From Nyssa sinensis (lineage: Eukaryota; Streptophyta; Magnoliopsida; Cornales; Nyssaceae): a stretch of DNA of 64,000 nucleotides. The notes under the pieces were generated by a model. That model worked only from the letters and a program-made list of their open reading frames with translations. It was not told the origin of the DNA and made no database searches. The translations under genes and the position numbers were made by a program. The DNA is taken from contig CM018043.1 in the NCBI GenBank assembly GCA_008638375.1, forward strand, positions 53,270,947-53,334,946. Reading direction: 5' to 3'. This document shows, piece after piece, positions 46,497-58,000 of this stretch (its first letter is position 1; every line of letters begins with the position of its first letter).

Positions 46497-47588
46497 GAGC
46501 ATTTCTAAGAGATTAGTTATTTCTTTCCTTTAATCATAATAGCTGATGCTGCACTTTTTGATTCGTAATAAGTATGGGCTCTGCGACCTGTAGAACACTC
46601 GAAAGGAGGATCAGAGGACCACTGGATTGGCTCCGGCAGTAGCCGCTCCGATGCTTAAGTAAGTAAACTGAATTGAAAAGACTGTATTGAAAGCCAAAGA
46701 ATGAGCATAAAAATAAAGCGTACCTTTAGGGTTTGATTTATAAACCGTGGCCTTCCTAAGTTGATTAGGATTCGGAACCATGAATATAGGGATTTGATCA
46801 TCGGATATTGCAGTTACCTTGTGGAGTATTGTATCGTAAGATAGAGATAATCATAGATAGTAGTTTCCTTGTTGAAGATTGTTTCCGTGTTGAAGACAGT
46901 TTCCTTATTTCCTGCTCGGCAGCCGCTAAGGTGGTGACAAACTCTGGAGTATTGGCCTGGAGTCCTGTAATTAGCTCCGTGATCCTTATCCGGATATGTA
47001 TGTGTTCTGGGGGCATATACTCGGCCACTTCCGATCTTTCATCCTGTCCTGAATGTTCGAGCGCTTAGCCACTGGCTGAGCGCGAGCTGAGTTAGCCGAG
47101 CGTGAGCTGGATTTATAGGTACACGTGTCAAGTACTGATTGGTTTGCTCTTTTGTGGTATATCAATAGCTAATCTCTCACTATTTCTTATTATATTAATA
47201 GTTAAAATATATATATATATATATATATATATTTTAATGCTTTAGAACATTTTCTTATATTATTATATTTTTAATACATTTTAGGATTGTATTAATTATT
47301 TTTATGATTATTTTTATTTTATTTTATTGGTTTTTTTTCAAAAAAAAAAAGTTATTGTTAAAAATGACTGTTAGAAATTGACCTTTGTAATTTGACTCCT
47401 AAAAAATGGCTGTTGAAATGTGACCATTGAAATTTAGTTGTTAGAATATTTTGAATTAAAAAAATTAAATTCAAACACGTGACTAATTAAAATAGAGAGT
47501 ATTGTTAGAGTTATTTTTCTAAAAGTAATTAGCTAAAATAGAAATAATTTTTTTTAAAATAAAATAGCTAGCATTCTTGGAGATGCTC
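46497..47588. mobile_element. PIF/Harbinger-type element with a nested insertion, upstream of NLR copy A
   Basis: The left end GAGCATTTCTAAGAGATTAG and the right end, read inverted, GAGCATCTCCAAGAATGCTAG form inverted repeats, with TAA on both sides (46494-46496 and 47589-47591), the 3-bp duplication of this superfamily. The middle (about 46570-47150) is richer in GC and looks like a different repeat inserted within it, with undefined ends. No transposase frame. A TA repeat lies at about 47205-47232. Confidence 0.55.
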
Positions 47589-47649
47589 TAATACAATAAT
47601 GTCAAGTTATTTGGTAAATATTTTGTGGGAAACTAAAATGCATACTAAT

Positions 47650-48870
47650 TTCTCAGTTTGTGCAATTATTTTCTAGCCACAGCAGCTCTCATGGAGTTAA
47701 CAATATATTTGATGATGAAATCAAGCAGTCTTTTCTTTCCTTTCAATGCTTTCATCACTGGAGAGTTCCTTTCCTAGCAAATTTCATAAACAGTAGCAGA
47801 GAAGGCCATCTTCCGGATAGTGACAACCAAAGATTTCCCTTTAAAGAGTAGAAATGGCCCATTGTAGCTCTTGATTCCATTCAAGAGGAGTCCTTGGATT
47901 AGAGACAAGCTAAGAATTTGATACCAATTAGAAGTAGAGAATTTGCATTCAAAGAAAAGGTGGGACAGAAATTCTCTTTTGAGTGTCACACAAGAAGCCA
48001 TAGTTTGAAATGCCCCAATCTTTTGAGCTTTGATCTAATCACTACACTCTCTCTGCATGCCATCCACATGATGAAAGAATATTTAGGAATGGCCTTTTTG
48101 AACCAAACCAGATCATACCAACTTACAGAAGGATTTTGCCCCATGATAGCTTTCCTTATGATTTGTGAGACTTTGTCCGAATCAACACCCAAACAATCTA
48201 ACATGAGGTTGGAGTCCTAACAGTACTGAGAGTACCAAATGGATGCCAAAGATCAAGCCATAAGAAGATGTTTTTTCCATTTCCTACATGCATTTTGATA
48301 AATCTTTTAGCAACTAATCTGAATTTAAGCAGATTTCTCCATGTCCAACTGTAGTCCATCGGCACTGCGAAGATCCAAAAGCATCCATATTTTATAATAG
48401 ATATGGCACCATTTCAAATGAGATCCTTTTTACAACATAAGTTCCATAGTGTTTCAGCATTAGAGCTCTATTACAGTCCTCTAACCTTTTGATGCCTAAT
48501 CCCTCCCTCCCTTTTGGGGTTGCAAATAGCTTACCAAGATAAACTCATCACCATTGTTTTTAGCTCAGGTCCAAAACCAAAGAAATACCCTCAAGATCTT
48601 TTCTATTTTCTGCAGCACCTTCTTAGGAAGAACAAAAGCACTACACCAATACACCGCATTGAGTGCAGCACATAAGAGACCAGCTAGAGTCCATTAGCAT
48701 AAGATGAGCATCTTGAGGTCCAGCTCTCAACTCTTGCGGTGCCTTCGTCAATCAAACCCTTGCAGTCCTTAATCTTCAACCTCTCGAATTCCCAGAGAGA
48801 TGGGAGAAGCGTAGTCCTGCTATCAGTGCCTGCAAAATATATAGAGCTTTTGAGGAGGTTAGGATGTAGA
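47650..48870 (-). mobile_element. LINE relic, RT C-terminal and zf-RVT region
   Basis: Minus-strand frames read WYDLVWFKKAIPKYSFIMWM (47986-48204) and LSHLFFECKFSTSNWYQIL (47774-48001), the zf-RVT region of plant LINEs. Farther upstream, stop-interrupted NPKREGG and RT-tail pieces extend to about 48790. Both ends are degraded. Confidence 0.7.
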
Positions 48871-48899
48871 CCAGAGAGATTAGCAAACTCTTCCAGAAC

Positions 48900-49235
48900 T
48901 TTTGAATATTAGTTGCCCTAAGCTGCTTCTAGAAATTGTCAACTCTACATATTTGTCATATTTGTTTGAATACTCCAAACTGTTCACAAATTGGCAATAG
49001 TTCAAAGGAACTCCCCTTAATAACCACATCATACATGAGAAATTTTCAAATGGGAAACGAAATTGTGAGGAATAGCTTAGGTTAAAGGAAAATCCATCAC
49101 AAATTTTAGAAAGTTTACGGATCAAAACTCTCCCCTAAGTTTACAAATATTTGGCAACAGACTTCTATCATTAAATTTTCATATTCACAGCAAACGAAAT
49201 GAACAATTTGTTGGGAATCTCCTGAAAATGTGTTC
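48900..49235 (-). repeat. Duplicated NLR intron-1 sequence, copy 1
   Basis: Related to 50285-50540 and to intron 1 of the intact NLR genes (compare ATCACAAATTTTAGAAAGTTT at 49096 and 44953). It marks the remains of a lost NLR copy. Confidence 0.6.
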
Positions 49236-49574
49236 TAGCAGAAACAATGCAATAATAGATATTCCAGTCAGTGAACTTCATTTTTATTCATGTCTTAGAA
49301 TGTGTTATATATAAATGTGATTAGCAATGCCTCAATTTGATTCTGGTGCACAATGCATTTACCAACTCCCAAATTTTAACTCCTAAAAGCATTTGAGAAT
49401 TAGCCAATAAAATTAGACATGCAATAAGCCAATAAAATTATCATTATGCCAAGTATAACGGCTTTTTTCACTTTATTTTCTCTGGCATAGACACAAAGAG
49501 CGTGACCCACTTAATAAACGCATATAAATTACATAATCTTGTGTGTAGAGGTAAAGAAAGAAAGTGTAAAAAAT

Positions 49575-49645
49575 TAATACTTTCAAATTCGTGATCGTGA
49601 CAAAGGATTTTCACCTCTATACTCTTCCCGCACCCTCATTTGAGT
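49575..49645 (-). pseudogene. Short relic of an NLR P-loop exon
   Basis: The plus strand reads TTCGTGATCGTGACAAAGGA then TTTTCACC..., aligning to the exon 1 end of copy A (45190-45245). It is cut off after about 70 bp. This is a dead fragment of another RNL gene. Confidence 0.55.
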
Positions 49646-49939
49646 TTTGGAAGAGAGGTATGAAACTGAATTCTGATTTCTTTCAAACAAAATACTAACA
49701 ATAAAAAATAAAACTACTAGCAAATGGATCTGAAAAATAAGAGAATTAAGTAATAAGATATTTTTTCTATTACTTCACCAAACAATTACTCTTTTCTTCT
49801 TCCTTTTTTTTCTATAAAAATTTTCCTTCCCTTTTTCTTTACACTAAATAAAAGAAAATAATCAAATTTCCTTTGTCTTCCCTTATTTTATTTTCTCTTC
49901 TCTATACTTTTCCTCGTATTAATACACTTCCCTCTCTTA

Positions 49940-50540
49940 AAAACCAGGGTGACACCAAGATTGATTCAACATTCTTATCTAATTTCTCACTTTTGTTTCC
50001 TCACTGCAGCAGAAGGGCAGGGGCTGTTATGCTCTGATTACTCCACCCACAAGAACCCATTTAGAGAATCATCCAACTGGCCCATGACAGAACAGATATA
50101 TATTTTTTTAATTCCAAAATTCCCCCACAAACCCCTAAACCAATTTTGGTTGGACCACCATTACTTTCTTTCAAATCCATTCTTTCCAGATTCTCATTCC
50201 CTCAAGATGTGCTTGATATGAGTTGATTGCTGGTTTCATCTGAAAGAATCTGCTCAGAAGACAGTCATCCAATTCAAGTAATATATTTGAATATTAGTTG
50301 CACTAAGCTTCTTCTAGAAATTCTCAACTCTAGAAACCCTATCATACATGAGAAATTTTAATATGGAAAATGAGATTGTGAGGAATTGGCTAGGAGAAAG
50401 GGGAGATCCATCACAAATTTTAGAAAGTTTAAGACTCAAAATTCTCCTCCAAGTTTACAAAAATCTAGCAAAAACTTGTCATTCCAATTTCATATTCCCA
50501 GCAAACAAAAAGAAGAATTTGTTGGGAATTTCCTGAATAA
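49940..50540 (-). repeat. Duplicated NLR promoter and intron blocks
   Basis: 49945-50110 shares GCTGTTATGCTCTGATTA and ACCCAT.TAGAGAA with 53650-53720. 50285-50540 is a second copy of 48900-49235. Together they show repeated tandem duplication of an RNL gene followed by decay. Confidence 0.55.
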
Positions 50541-50619
50541 AAAATTCCAAATATAACAGTTTTTTTTTTTACTTTATTTTTTCAGGCCTAGACGCAACAA
50601 GTGAGAAAACACATTACGT

Positions 50620-50850
50620 TTTATATCAGTACCTTCAATTTCGTGATCACAACAAAGCATTTTCACCCACGTACTCTCCCTACACCCTCCTGGAGCTGAA
50701 AGCACCACCATTGAGACACCATCCATTAACAACTACATCCTCAATTCTTTAAGAGGCAAATCCAACCCAACAATAAAAAGCTTTTTGAACTTTACACTAC
50801 CCTAAGAATACATTTCAATTACAAACCCTCCCACCGTTTAACACCTGAAA
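50620..50850 (-). pseudogene. Relic of an RNL P-loop exon
   Basis: About 230 bp aligns to the 3' part of exon 1 of copies A and B (45184-45400). Recognisable are the GLDVPLKELK-type and VVVLSAPGG regions, with several stops and a damaged P-loop (GGCRES.. for GGCGKT). It lies about 1 kb downstream of the RPW8-only gene in the same orientation. It is therefore plausibly the detached remainder of that gene's own ancestral NB-ARC exon. Confidence 0.7.
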
Positions 50851-51814
50851 GAAATGGATAAATAGGAAATAGCAGTACAGCACAAGTGAATACTAGAGAA
50901 TAGATAAACACATGCATGAAACGAGAAGATGAACTTCTTCTCAACAAGTCAAAGACAATTTGTATTTAGGAGTTATCTGGAACAACTTACCAGAGGTGAA
51001 ATTCTAAATAACACACACAAGTACCCAGCAAAAAAGAAGAAGACATAAGCCTTCTTTACTTGATAAATACTTATAATTAATCAAGGCAATAGACACTTAA
51101 AAAAGTGTTTCAAATTATAACAAGAATCTCCTCTTCATCATTGGATGCAACATGATCTGAACCATGATGCAAATCATCATGTTGTAAAGCGCCTCATTGA
51201 GGCTATTAGAGTTGCTGCACTTTTCTTAGATCTTCCATCTCCATCTCTTAGGTCTCTGTCATCAGTTGGAGTTTGTTGGGCGTTTATGGTGACAATGACC
51301 AAACATTCAAAACCAAAGCTCTAATACCAATCAAATGTGGGAAACAAATGAAAAAATAATGAAGTAGTACAAGTAAACATTCGGAGAATAGATAAATTCA
51401 TCATCTAAAGAAATCCTCAGCATGAAACAAGAAGAGGAACTTTTTCTTAACAGCTTAAAAGCTTAATTTTCAATCAAACTTTACAAAATTTGTATTTCAA
51501 TACATGAATAGGGATTGTCTGGAACAACTCTCCAACCAAAGGCCCAAAGGTAGAATTTTAAGCCACTAATACATGTACCAATCAGAGAAAATGAAAGACA
51601 CAACACCTTTTGACTTAATAATTACTCACACTTAATCAAAATGATAGAGACTTGGAAGATTTCAAAAGGGGTCTTCATTGCACGAATTAAAAGTTGGAAA
51701 AGTGATCAAAATGTGCCTGAACCGAGATGAGAGATAGACTGAACAGTTCCAAAGTGTTTTTTGGATTCAAAAGTTGTAGCCCACTTTGACATACCTTCAC
51801 TCTGCACTTCCTGG
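50851..51814. other. Spacer with no gene seen
   Basis: Contains two related stretches (50880-51000 and 51350-51560; AACTTCTTCTCAACA-like and GTCTGGAACAACT), a degraded local duplication. No coding domain. Confidence 0.4.
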
Positions 51815-52837
51815 TTAGTCATCAAGCATTCTTCCAACATCAGTTGGAGCATTATTTCGAGGTTGGACATGGGACATTCTTCCAACATCACTTGGAGCAT
51901 TATTTCGAGGTTGGACATGGGACATTCTTCCAACATCACTTGGAGCATTATTTTGAGGCTGGACAAGGGACATTCTTCCGACATCATTTGGAGCACTATT
52001 TCGAGGCTGGACATTGGACATTCTTCCAACATCATTTGGTGAATTTTGAGGGGTGCTCCAACCAAGTAATTCCAAGTTCTTGAAACTTTGAGGTTGGTCA
52101 TCCAGCTTTCTTCCAACATCATTTGGAGCATTATTTTGAGGCTGGACATTGGACATTCTTCCAACATCATTTGGAGCATTATTTCGAGGCTGGACATTGG
52201 ACATTCTTAGAACATCACTTGGAGCATTACTTTGAGGCTGAACATTGGAAATTCTTCCAACATCATTTGGAGCATCATTTCGAGGCTGGATATTCGACGT
52301 TCTTTCAACATCATTTGGAGCATTATTTTGAGATTGGACATCGGAGATTTTTCCAACATCATTTGATGAAGTTTGAGAGGGGCTCCTGGCCCTATCATTG
52401 CTTAGATGTAAACTAATTTCATCCAATTTTTGATTAACCTGGTTCATCCCATCAATAATCTTCATGTTATCCCTGTACAGCTGTGCTGGAACAATCGTCT
52501 GAAAGAATGTTGAGAGAGAATTTTCCAGATCTTTAAGCTCCTCCATGTAGTTAGTTTTCTTCCAGCAACTGCAACACTCGGTTTCCGAGCACTTTCTAAT
52601 AAGTTTTTCCCCCTTTTCTAGCCGAGCGGTGAACATTCTGATTTCTTCTTCCGGTCGTTTCAACGCTTTGTTTAATTTTTCAATGTCACGGACCACTGGA
52701 TCTAGATCCTTTAGCGTTGACGCGAGGCGGTTGAGGATAGTCTCATATTTGTCAGTATTGTCTTTCAATTCCTGAACAGCTTTGCGTAATTCATCAAATG
52801 CTAACCCCATAGCAGCCCCTAAAATGAGCTCTGTCAT
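51815..52837 (-). CDS. RPW8-only protein with 16-residue C-terminal tandem repeats
   Basis: A single open frame of 340 residues. Residues 1-148 are an RPW8 domain close to that of the neighbouring RNL genes: MTELILGAAMGLAFDELRKA, RPEEE.RMFT.RLEKGE, LIRKCSE, LDEISLHL. It stops being similar exactly where the RNL linker would lead into NB-ARC. Residues 151-340 are about eleven copies of NAPNDVGRMSNVQPQN-type repeats. No P-loop or LRR is attached. RPW8/HR proteins act at membranes in basal defence, and in Arabidopsis the C-terminal repeats of RPW8.1 and HR4 vary in number and influence NLR activation; those repeats have different sequences. The frame ends at a TAA in a partial repeat. The gene could be functional or a young pseudogene kept open by repeat structure; the uninterrupted RPW8 domain favours function. 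Confidence 0.75.
   Translation of the reverse strand: MTELILGAAMGLAFDELRKAVQELKDNTDKYETILNRLASTLKDLDPVVRDIEKLNKALKRPEEEIRMFTARLEKGEKLIRKCSETECCSCWKKTNYMEELKDLENSLSTFFQTIVPAQLYRDNMKIIDGMNQVNQKLDEISLHLSNDRARSPSQTSSNDVGKISDVQSQNNAPNDVERTSNIQPRNDAPNDVGRISNVQPQSNAPSDVLRMSNVQPRNNAPNDVGRMSNVQPQNNAPNDVGRKLDDQPQSFKNLELLGWSTPQNSPNDVGRMSNVQPRNSAPNDVGRMSLVQPQNNAPSDVGRMSHVQPRNNAPSDVGRMSHVQPRNNAPTDVGRMLDD
51818..52386 (-). repeat. 48-bp coding minisatellite in two blocks
   Basis: The period is 48 bp (16 codons). Two blocks are visible: 52386-52099 (six units) and 52059-51818 (five units). Each begins with an S/T-P-rich unit (RSPSQTSSNDVG, WSTPQNSPNDVG) and ends with a unit in ..VGRKLDD or ..VGRMLDD, so the array itself was duplicated. 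A 13-residue non-repeat spacer (FKNLELLGW...) separates them. Adjacent units are about 80-95 percent alike. Because 48 is a multiple of three, all frames are repetitive and several stay open on both strands. Confidence 0.92.
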
Positions 52838-52849
52838 CTCTGTATTTGC

Positions 52850-53019
52850 GTATTAATCAGCTAACACCAGTAAACCCCAAAGACAAAACACAGAGACAAG
52901 CAATCTCCGCATCTGCCATGATCACCGGAACACTCAACTGTTTATGTTTTCTAGCTGAGTGAACTTTAAGAGTGCGAAGAATAATCTTTTAGAGCTTGGC
53001 AAGTTATTCTGATTCTTCA

Positions 53020-53058
<39 letters not shown>

Positions 53059-53720
53059 TTAGACCCCCAAAATATAAATTGGGAAGATTATCTTTGTTCT
53101 TTTATCCATTACATTTCGTCCTTCCAGCAGCGTTTCTCCTCGGATTGAAGCTGGGGAAGTCACAATAAAAGAACAAGTGCTTTATCGTTTCAGATTGAGA
53201 ATCACAATACGAGCTCTGCCATCTGTGTGTGTGTGTGTGTGTATTAATCAGTTAATAGCAGCCAATGCCAAGACAAAAAAAAAGAACAAAAAGAGAGAGA
53301 AGCAGCCTCTGCATCTGCCATAATCACCGTAACAATGGAGCATGAATTGTGAAATGGATGTGCAACCTTCTTACCCTCTCTCTCCCTCACGAGAGCACCT
53401 AGGAACTCAAGAATTTTGTTGAAGCTAAAAAAAAAATTTGGACACTTTCTGAATTGTTTATGTTTGCCAACCGAGTGAAGAATAATCTTTTGGAGTTAAC
53501 AAGTTATTCTGATTCTTCCTCATAATTTCAATTGGTGCCAAGTTACAGCGAAACGAATAATTTAATTCTCTCTGCTTTATAATATTTGCTATTGTATTTT
53601 TCTCCCCAAGTCTGAAATTTCCTCCTCTTTTATGTTCCATCATACGCAGGAGAAGGGCTGTTATGCTCTGATTATCCTATCCACAAGTCCACTGAAAGAA
53701 CCCATGTAGAGAATTTTGAT
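52850..53720 (-). promoter_or_regulatory. Duplicated upstream blocks of the RPW8-only gene
   Basis: 52850-53015 and 53245-53530 share ATTAATCAG.TAA, CATCTGCCAT.ATCACCG, CTGTTTATGTTT-like and TTATTCTGATTCTTC motifs in the same order. Two copies of one promoter and leader block therefore stand in tandem, separated by a TA repeat (about 53027-53055) and a TG repeat (53222-53242). This implies that a second RPW8-type first exon was once here and was lost. Confidence 0.55.
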
Positions 53721-54444
53721 TCGAAAGAACCTGAGAATAAAGTAATCCACCCCACTTCTAGCAATTTATTTGAGTATTTTACTTCTTGTATCAAGCCAAG
53801 TTTTGACCAGTATGGTACGTGTTTTTTTTTTTTTATGGATCGGAAGATTTTTAACCAATTTATGCGCATTAGAATAAGTCTCTTTACTCGTGACAATCAA
53901 ATCTTTACTCGTGACAGTCAAATCTGTCCTTTAATCTCAATCACACCCGGGATAGTAACACTAATATACTTTTAGAAATACTCAACTCTACACCTGTCTT
54001 TTTTATTCTTTTTTTCCTAATAAAAGGATAATGATGTCCTAACTGTTAGATTGACTTGAATTAAATACTAACTGTTAGTTATTCAATTCAAATTTAAACA
54101 TGGAATTTGTTATATAGTGTAAACACATAAATATTCATGATGATTATAAAGACAAAAATACTCTAAAAAAATCTGTGAAAGACATTTGTTCCTCATCATA
54201 AGGACACAGGTTTCATTTGAGATGATAAAATTCTCTCTTTTTTCAAATAAGACTCAACACGTACACACTTAAATTTTTCCTCTCAACCATCGTTGTAATC
54301 AAAAAATAAAACAATCCATATTAAATATAAACATGAATATAATTATAATAAGTGATCTAAAAAGCAATTAGATTGACATTGAGCCTCGAACACACGACCA
54401 CACATTAACATAGGGCTCAAAATCAATAAAAAGTTTAGATGGAA

Positions 54445-54620
54445 AGATCATGGACCCTTGGGTAATTTGACTGTAACATTTCAGTAGTCAAATTACCCAA
54501 GGGCTCAGTCAAGTTTAGATCGAACACACGACCACACACACATTAACTGAAATGCTTCTTCTGGTGGACAATATCATGGACCCTTGGGTAATTTGACTGT
54601 AGCATTTCAGTAGTCAAGTT
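54445..54620. repeat. Perfect 18-bp hairpin and partial direct copy
   Basis: CCCTTGGGTAATTTGACT (54455-54472) and its exact inverse AGTCAAATTACCCAAGGG (54486-54503) are separated by 13 bases. ATCATGGACCCTTGGGTAAT with its following sequence recurs at about 54572-54612, where the right arm is broken. The short spacing could form a hairpin. No transposon family is recognised. Confidence 0.7.
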
Positions 54621-54639
54621 TGATTTCTACAAGCTTCAA

Positions 54640-54860
54640 GGAGACAGGAAATCTGTTGAGATAGACAAGGGAAGGAACTGAGGGGTTTTAGGAGTTCTCT
54701 CTAAAATTTGGGAAGGCCATCTACTCGTTCTTTTCCTCTGCTCCATATTCCGCTAGCCGCTCATACAAAAACCCACCTCTTTAGGCAGGTAAGGGTGCAT
54801 GTGAAGAGCTTCTGTTGGAATGCATCAACCTCATTCGTATCTTTCCTGTTGGATGAGCAG
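54640..54860 (-). pseudogene. Relic of an RNL exon 4
   Basis: The plus strand shows GAAATCTGTTGAGATAGACA, CTTTTCCTCTGCTCCATA and GCATCAACCTCATTCGTATC then TTTCCTG, in the same order as in exon 4 of copies A (43305-43516) and B (56022-56217). Coding is disrupted. It lies just 3' of copy B and represents another dead cluster member. Confidence 0.62.
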
Positions 54861-54979
54861 AACAGGGTTGAGGAATCTGCTTCTTTCAAGCATGAAAAAA
54901 AGCTTACTTTATGCCACTCTTGTCTATTAAAGAATGCAAGGGCAACACTACATTATCAATAGTAGTAGTAGATGCTTTA

Positions 54980-55060
54980 AACCCCCCCCCCCCCCAAAAA
55001 AAAAAAAATAAATAAATAAATAAATAAATAAATACATAAATAATACCTGAGGTCGTCCAC
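54980..55060. repeat. Poly-C/poly-A and (AAAT)n microsatellite
   Basis: A run of C, a run of A, then about eight AAAT-type tetramers, immediately downstream of NLR copy B. Confidence 0.85.
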
Positions 55061-55081
55061 ATTTGTTTTAACCAAGGTATT

Positions 55082-58000
55082 TTAGAAATGAAGTTTGGGA
55101 AGCCAATTTAAGTTGTTGTCTTCTCTACGCACATTAATCTTCAGATTGGGGAGATGAATCTGATAAGGTTTCCAGAGATAGGCTCTCTCTTCGTCACATA
55201 TTACATCCTTTAATTGACCAAGGTCCTTTACTGATGGTGGCAACTCCCGCAACCCGTGGCAACCTCTCATGTCAAGTTTTCTTAGACCACACAACTCACC
55301 CATCCTTTTGGGAAGTTTGCTCATGCTTATACAGTTAGATATATCAAGAAAGCTTAATTTATGGAGGCTTCCAATTGACTCCGGCAACTCTGACAGGTGT
55401 GTACAGTCATGAAGCCTTAACACTTCTAAATTTGCTAGCTTTCCAAGTCCTTCAGGAAGTGCACCCAATTCATGACAGTTAGTGATGCTAAGCTTCTTAA
55501 GGTGGACAGCATCACAGAGCCCCGGAGGCAATTCCACTAAATCATTGCAACAGTCGATATCAATCTCCACAACATTTGGCAACATTTGGGGGATCTGGGT
55601 GCTACAGTTCCTAAAAGCCTCGCCAATCTCACACATAATTAAGGATATTTTAAGCAAATTCCTTAACTGCAATGTGCACTCACTAAGGGTAGAAATTGAA
55701 ACATGCTCTAATCTGATTCTGCGTAGGCTAGACAAAGAACCAAGTAGTGGAAAGTTTCTTAGTTCAGCTGGGCGGAAATAATAATTAATGATGATCAACA
55801 CCTTCAGTTGGTCCATTTTCTCCATAAACTCGGGAAAGGAGTAGTTATTTGCCCGGAAGTACTTCAATATGAGAACTTCAACTGCAGGTAGTTGCACGTT
55901 TTTCCAGCTTGAGCAGAACGTTTCATCTACAATCAATATTCCATACCGTGTGAGCTGGGGGGCATAAAGAAATAATTAACAAATATTATGAAGGAGGTTT
56001 TATTTAAAAACAAGAGGAGGAAACCTGTGGAAATAGATAAGAGCCGGGCATGGATGGGTTGTGTGGGAAGGTAATTTTCTCTTATGTCAATAATCAATCT
56101 TTTCCTCTGTTCTATAGGCCCTTCTCTACTCTGGTGGATGGCCAGATCTCTGAGCAAATCATGCTGCACAACAAAATCCTCATTGTTGCAGACATCAACA
56201 TCCCTTGCATCATTCCTGTGAATGAGAATAATTTCTTGTATATTGAGATATTCAAATTTTACACATAAAATAATAAAAGATATCCTAAGGCCATGTCTAC
56301 TCAATCAACTGGAAGAAATAACAACAAAGGAATCCAAGCATTCATGAGACAGGTGGTAACAAGATAACAATAAAAAGTATTTGGAATATTCCAACAGTTC
56401 ATATTTTATACCTTTCCTCAAACCAGTTTCCTATAATAACTAACCTACTGACTGAAAGTTGATAAAAACTACCAAAACATATGATATGTCGAATCGTCGA
56501 TTGTTAACATGTCAAAAATTAACAATTAATTGAGCTATAAAGTGAAAAATAACAATAATAACAGTAACAGCAATGAACAATAAAGCCTTATATCTTTCCA
56601 CTTGGGGTTTTCCAGGCAAATCTAATTTGCAATTTATCAGTATCTAGAGCCATATCCTACAACTATATAATTGATCATAAATCATTTATCAACATTTCTT
56701 TTAACCCTGTAGCCCTTCCACTTGGATAATATTAGTCCTTCTCACAAGTGCAGTCAATTTTGTCAAAAATTTTCCCCCCATTTCTCATGATTAGGATTTA
56801 ACTGACTTATTCTTGTTTTGTCCTCAAGAGGTCCTACCTCTGCTTTCTCACAAATACAGCAACGTGTACTCTATCTTAGGCCTTTGCAGTTAGCACGTGC
56901 AAAACTAAAATACAATATATTACTCAACAATAGGTAATTGGTCATTTTAAAGACAAATAGGAGCTTGTAATACCTTGTAAATACAAGATTCACCAGATTT
57001 CGGTCTGAGAGATCATGGAGGATGGTAAGGGCATCCATGCCATCTTCATCTAGGTTGTACAGTTCCACCCACATATCCATAAGAGCAGCCACAGGGATCT
57101 TTTCATCTTCAGGAAATGAACCTAGGTCCAGGTAACACTCCTTAACTCTTTCATCCAAAGCATTTAAACTGGTTTGGAGACAATCAAGCAGATCATTGTT
57201 GGAAGAAGAAAAAATGGATAGTCCTTCAGACCATCGCTTGAGTGTTGTTTTCCAAATGACAGCAGGTTGTCCACATAGTGATCGGCCAACCACTTTAAGG
57301 GCCAATGGGAATCCCCTACAGCCTCTCACTATCTGCAAATCAGTGCCGCCAAATATAGTCGGTTGCATTAAAGTAAAGCAAAAGAAGGAAAAAAAAGAAG
57401 AGAAAAAGTAATGCAGAATTGCAGACAAGTAAGCAGAAGCTCTAGTTCTTAACCTTCAATTCAATGAATTTAACATTCGAACTTATTTCTTGCAAGGGAT
57501 AATTTGGTGAAGGTTCCAATCTTATAATTAGCTAGAAGACAAAGGACTGTTTCTGTACTACAAATAGTCTACAATATTAAAAAAAAGTAGTGGATTCATT
57601 ATTCAAGATTATGCATATTTTATATTTTTAGATCATTTTTATGACAATTGAAAAAACATGTAAGCATAAACGCACGTGAATATGTTTTCACATACAGACA
57701 AGTAAAGATGAATATGTTCGCTTATGCATTAAGGCAAATATTTGTATTCTACCTCATTGACAAGATCATCATCTGGCACAAAGGAGCTTGACCTCCCATC
57801 TTGTCGAAATGCCGAGTGACGAAAAAGAGCCATGGCCTCTTTGTCATTCAACAGTTTCAATTTATATGTCGAATCAAATCTAGGAAATACAAATCTTGAT
57901 GTAACCAAAATTTTGTATCTTGATATTGCGAACATGAAATTCTGAATAAGGGATTCTGATCCAGACCAGACATCATCCAAGACCAACAAAACAGGATGTT

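Noticed and set aside
51706..52197. Separate minus-strand protein of 163 codons (MLEECPMSNLEIMLQ repeats)
   Set aside because: It is the alternative frame of the 48-bp minisatellite and lacks the RPW8 domain.
51818..52386. CRISPR-like direct repeats
   Set aside because: The units are contiguous coding repeats without spacers, in a plant genome.
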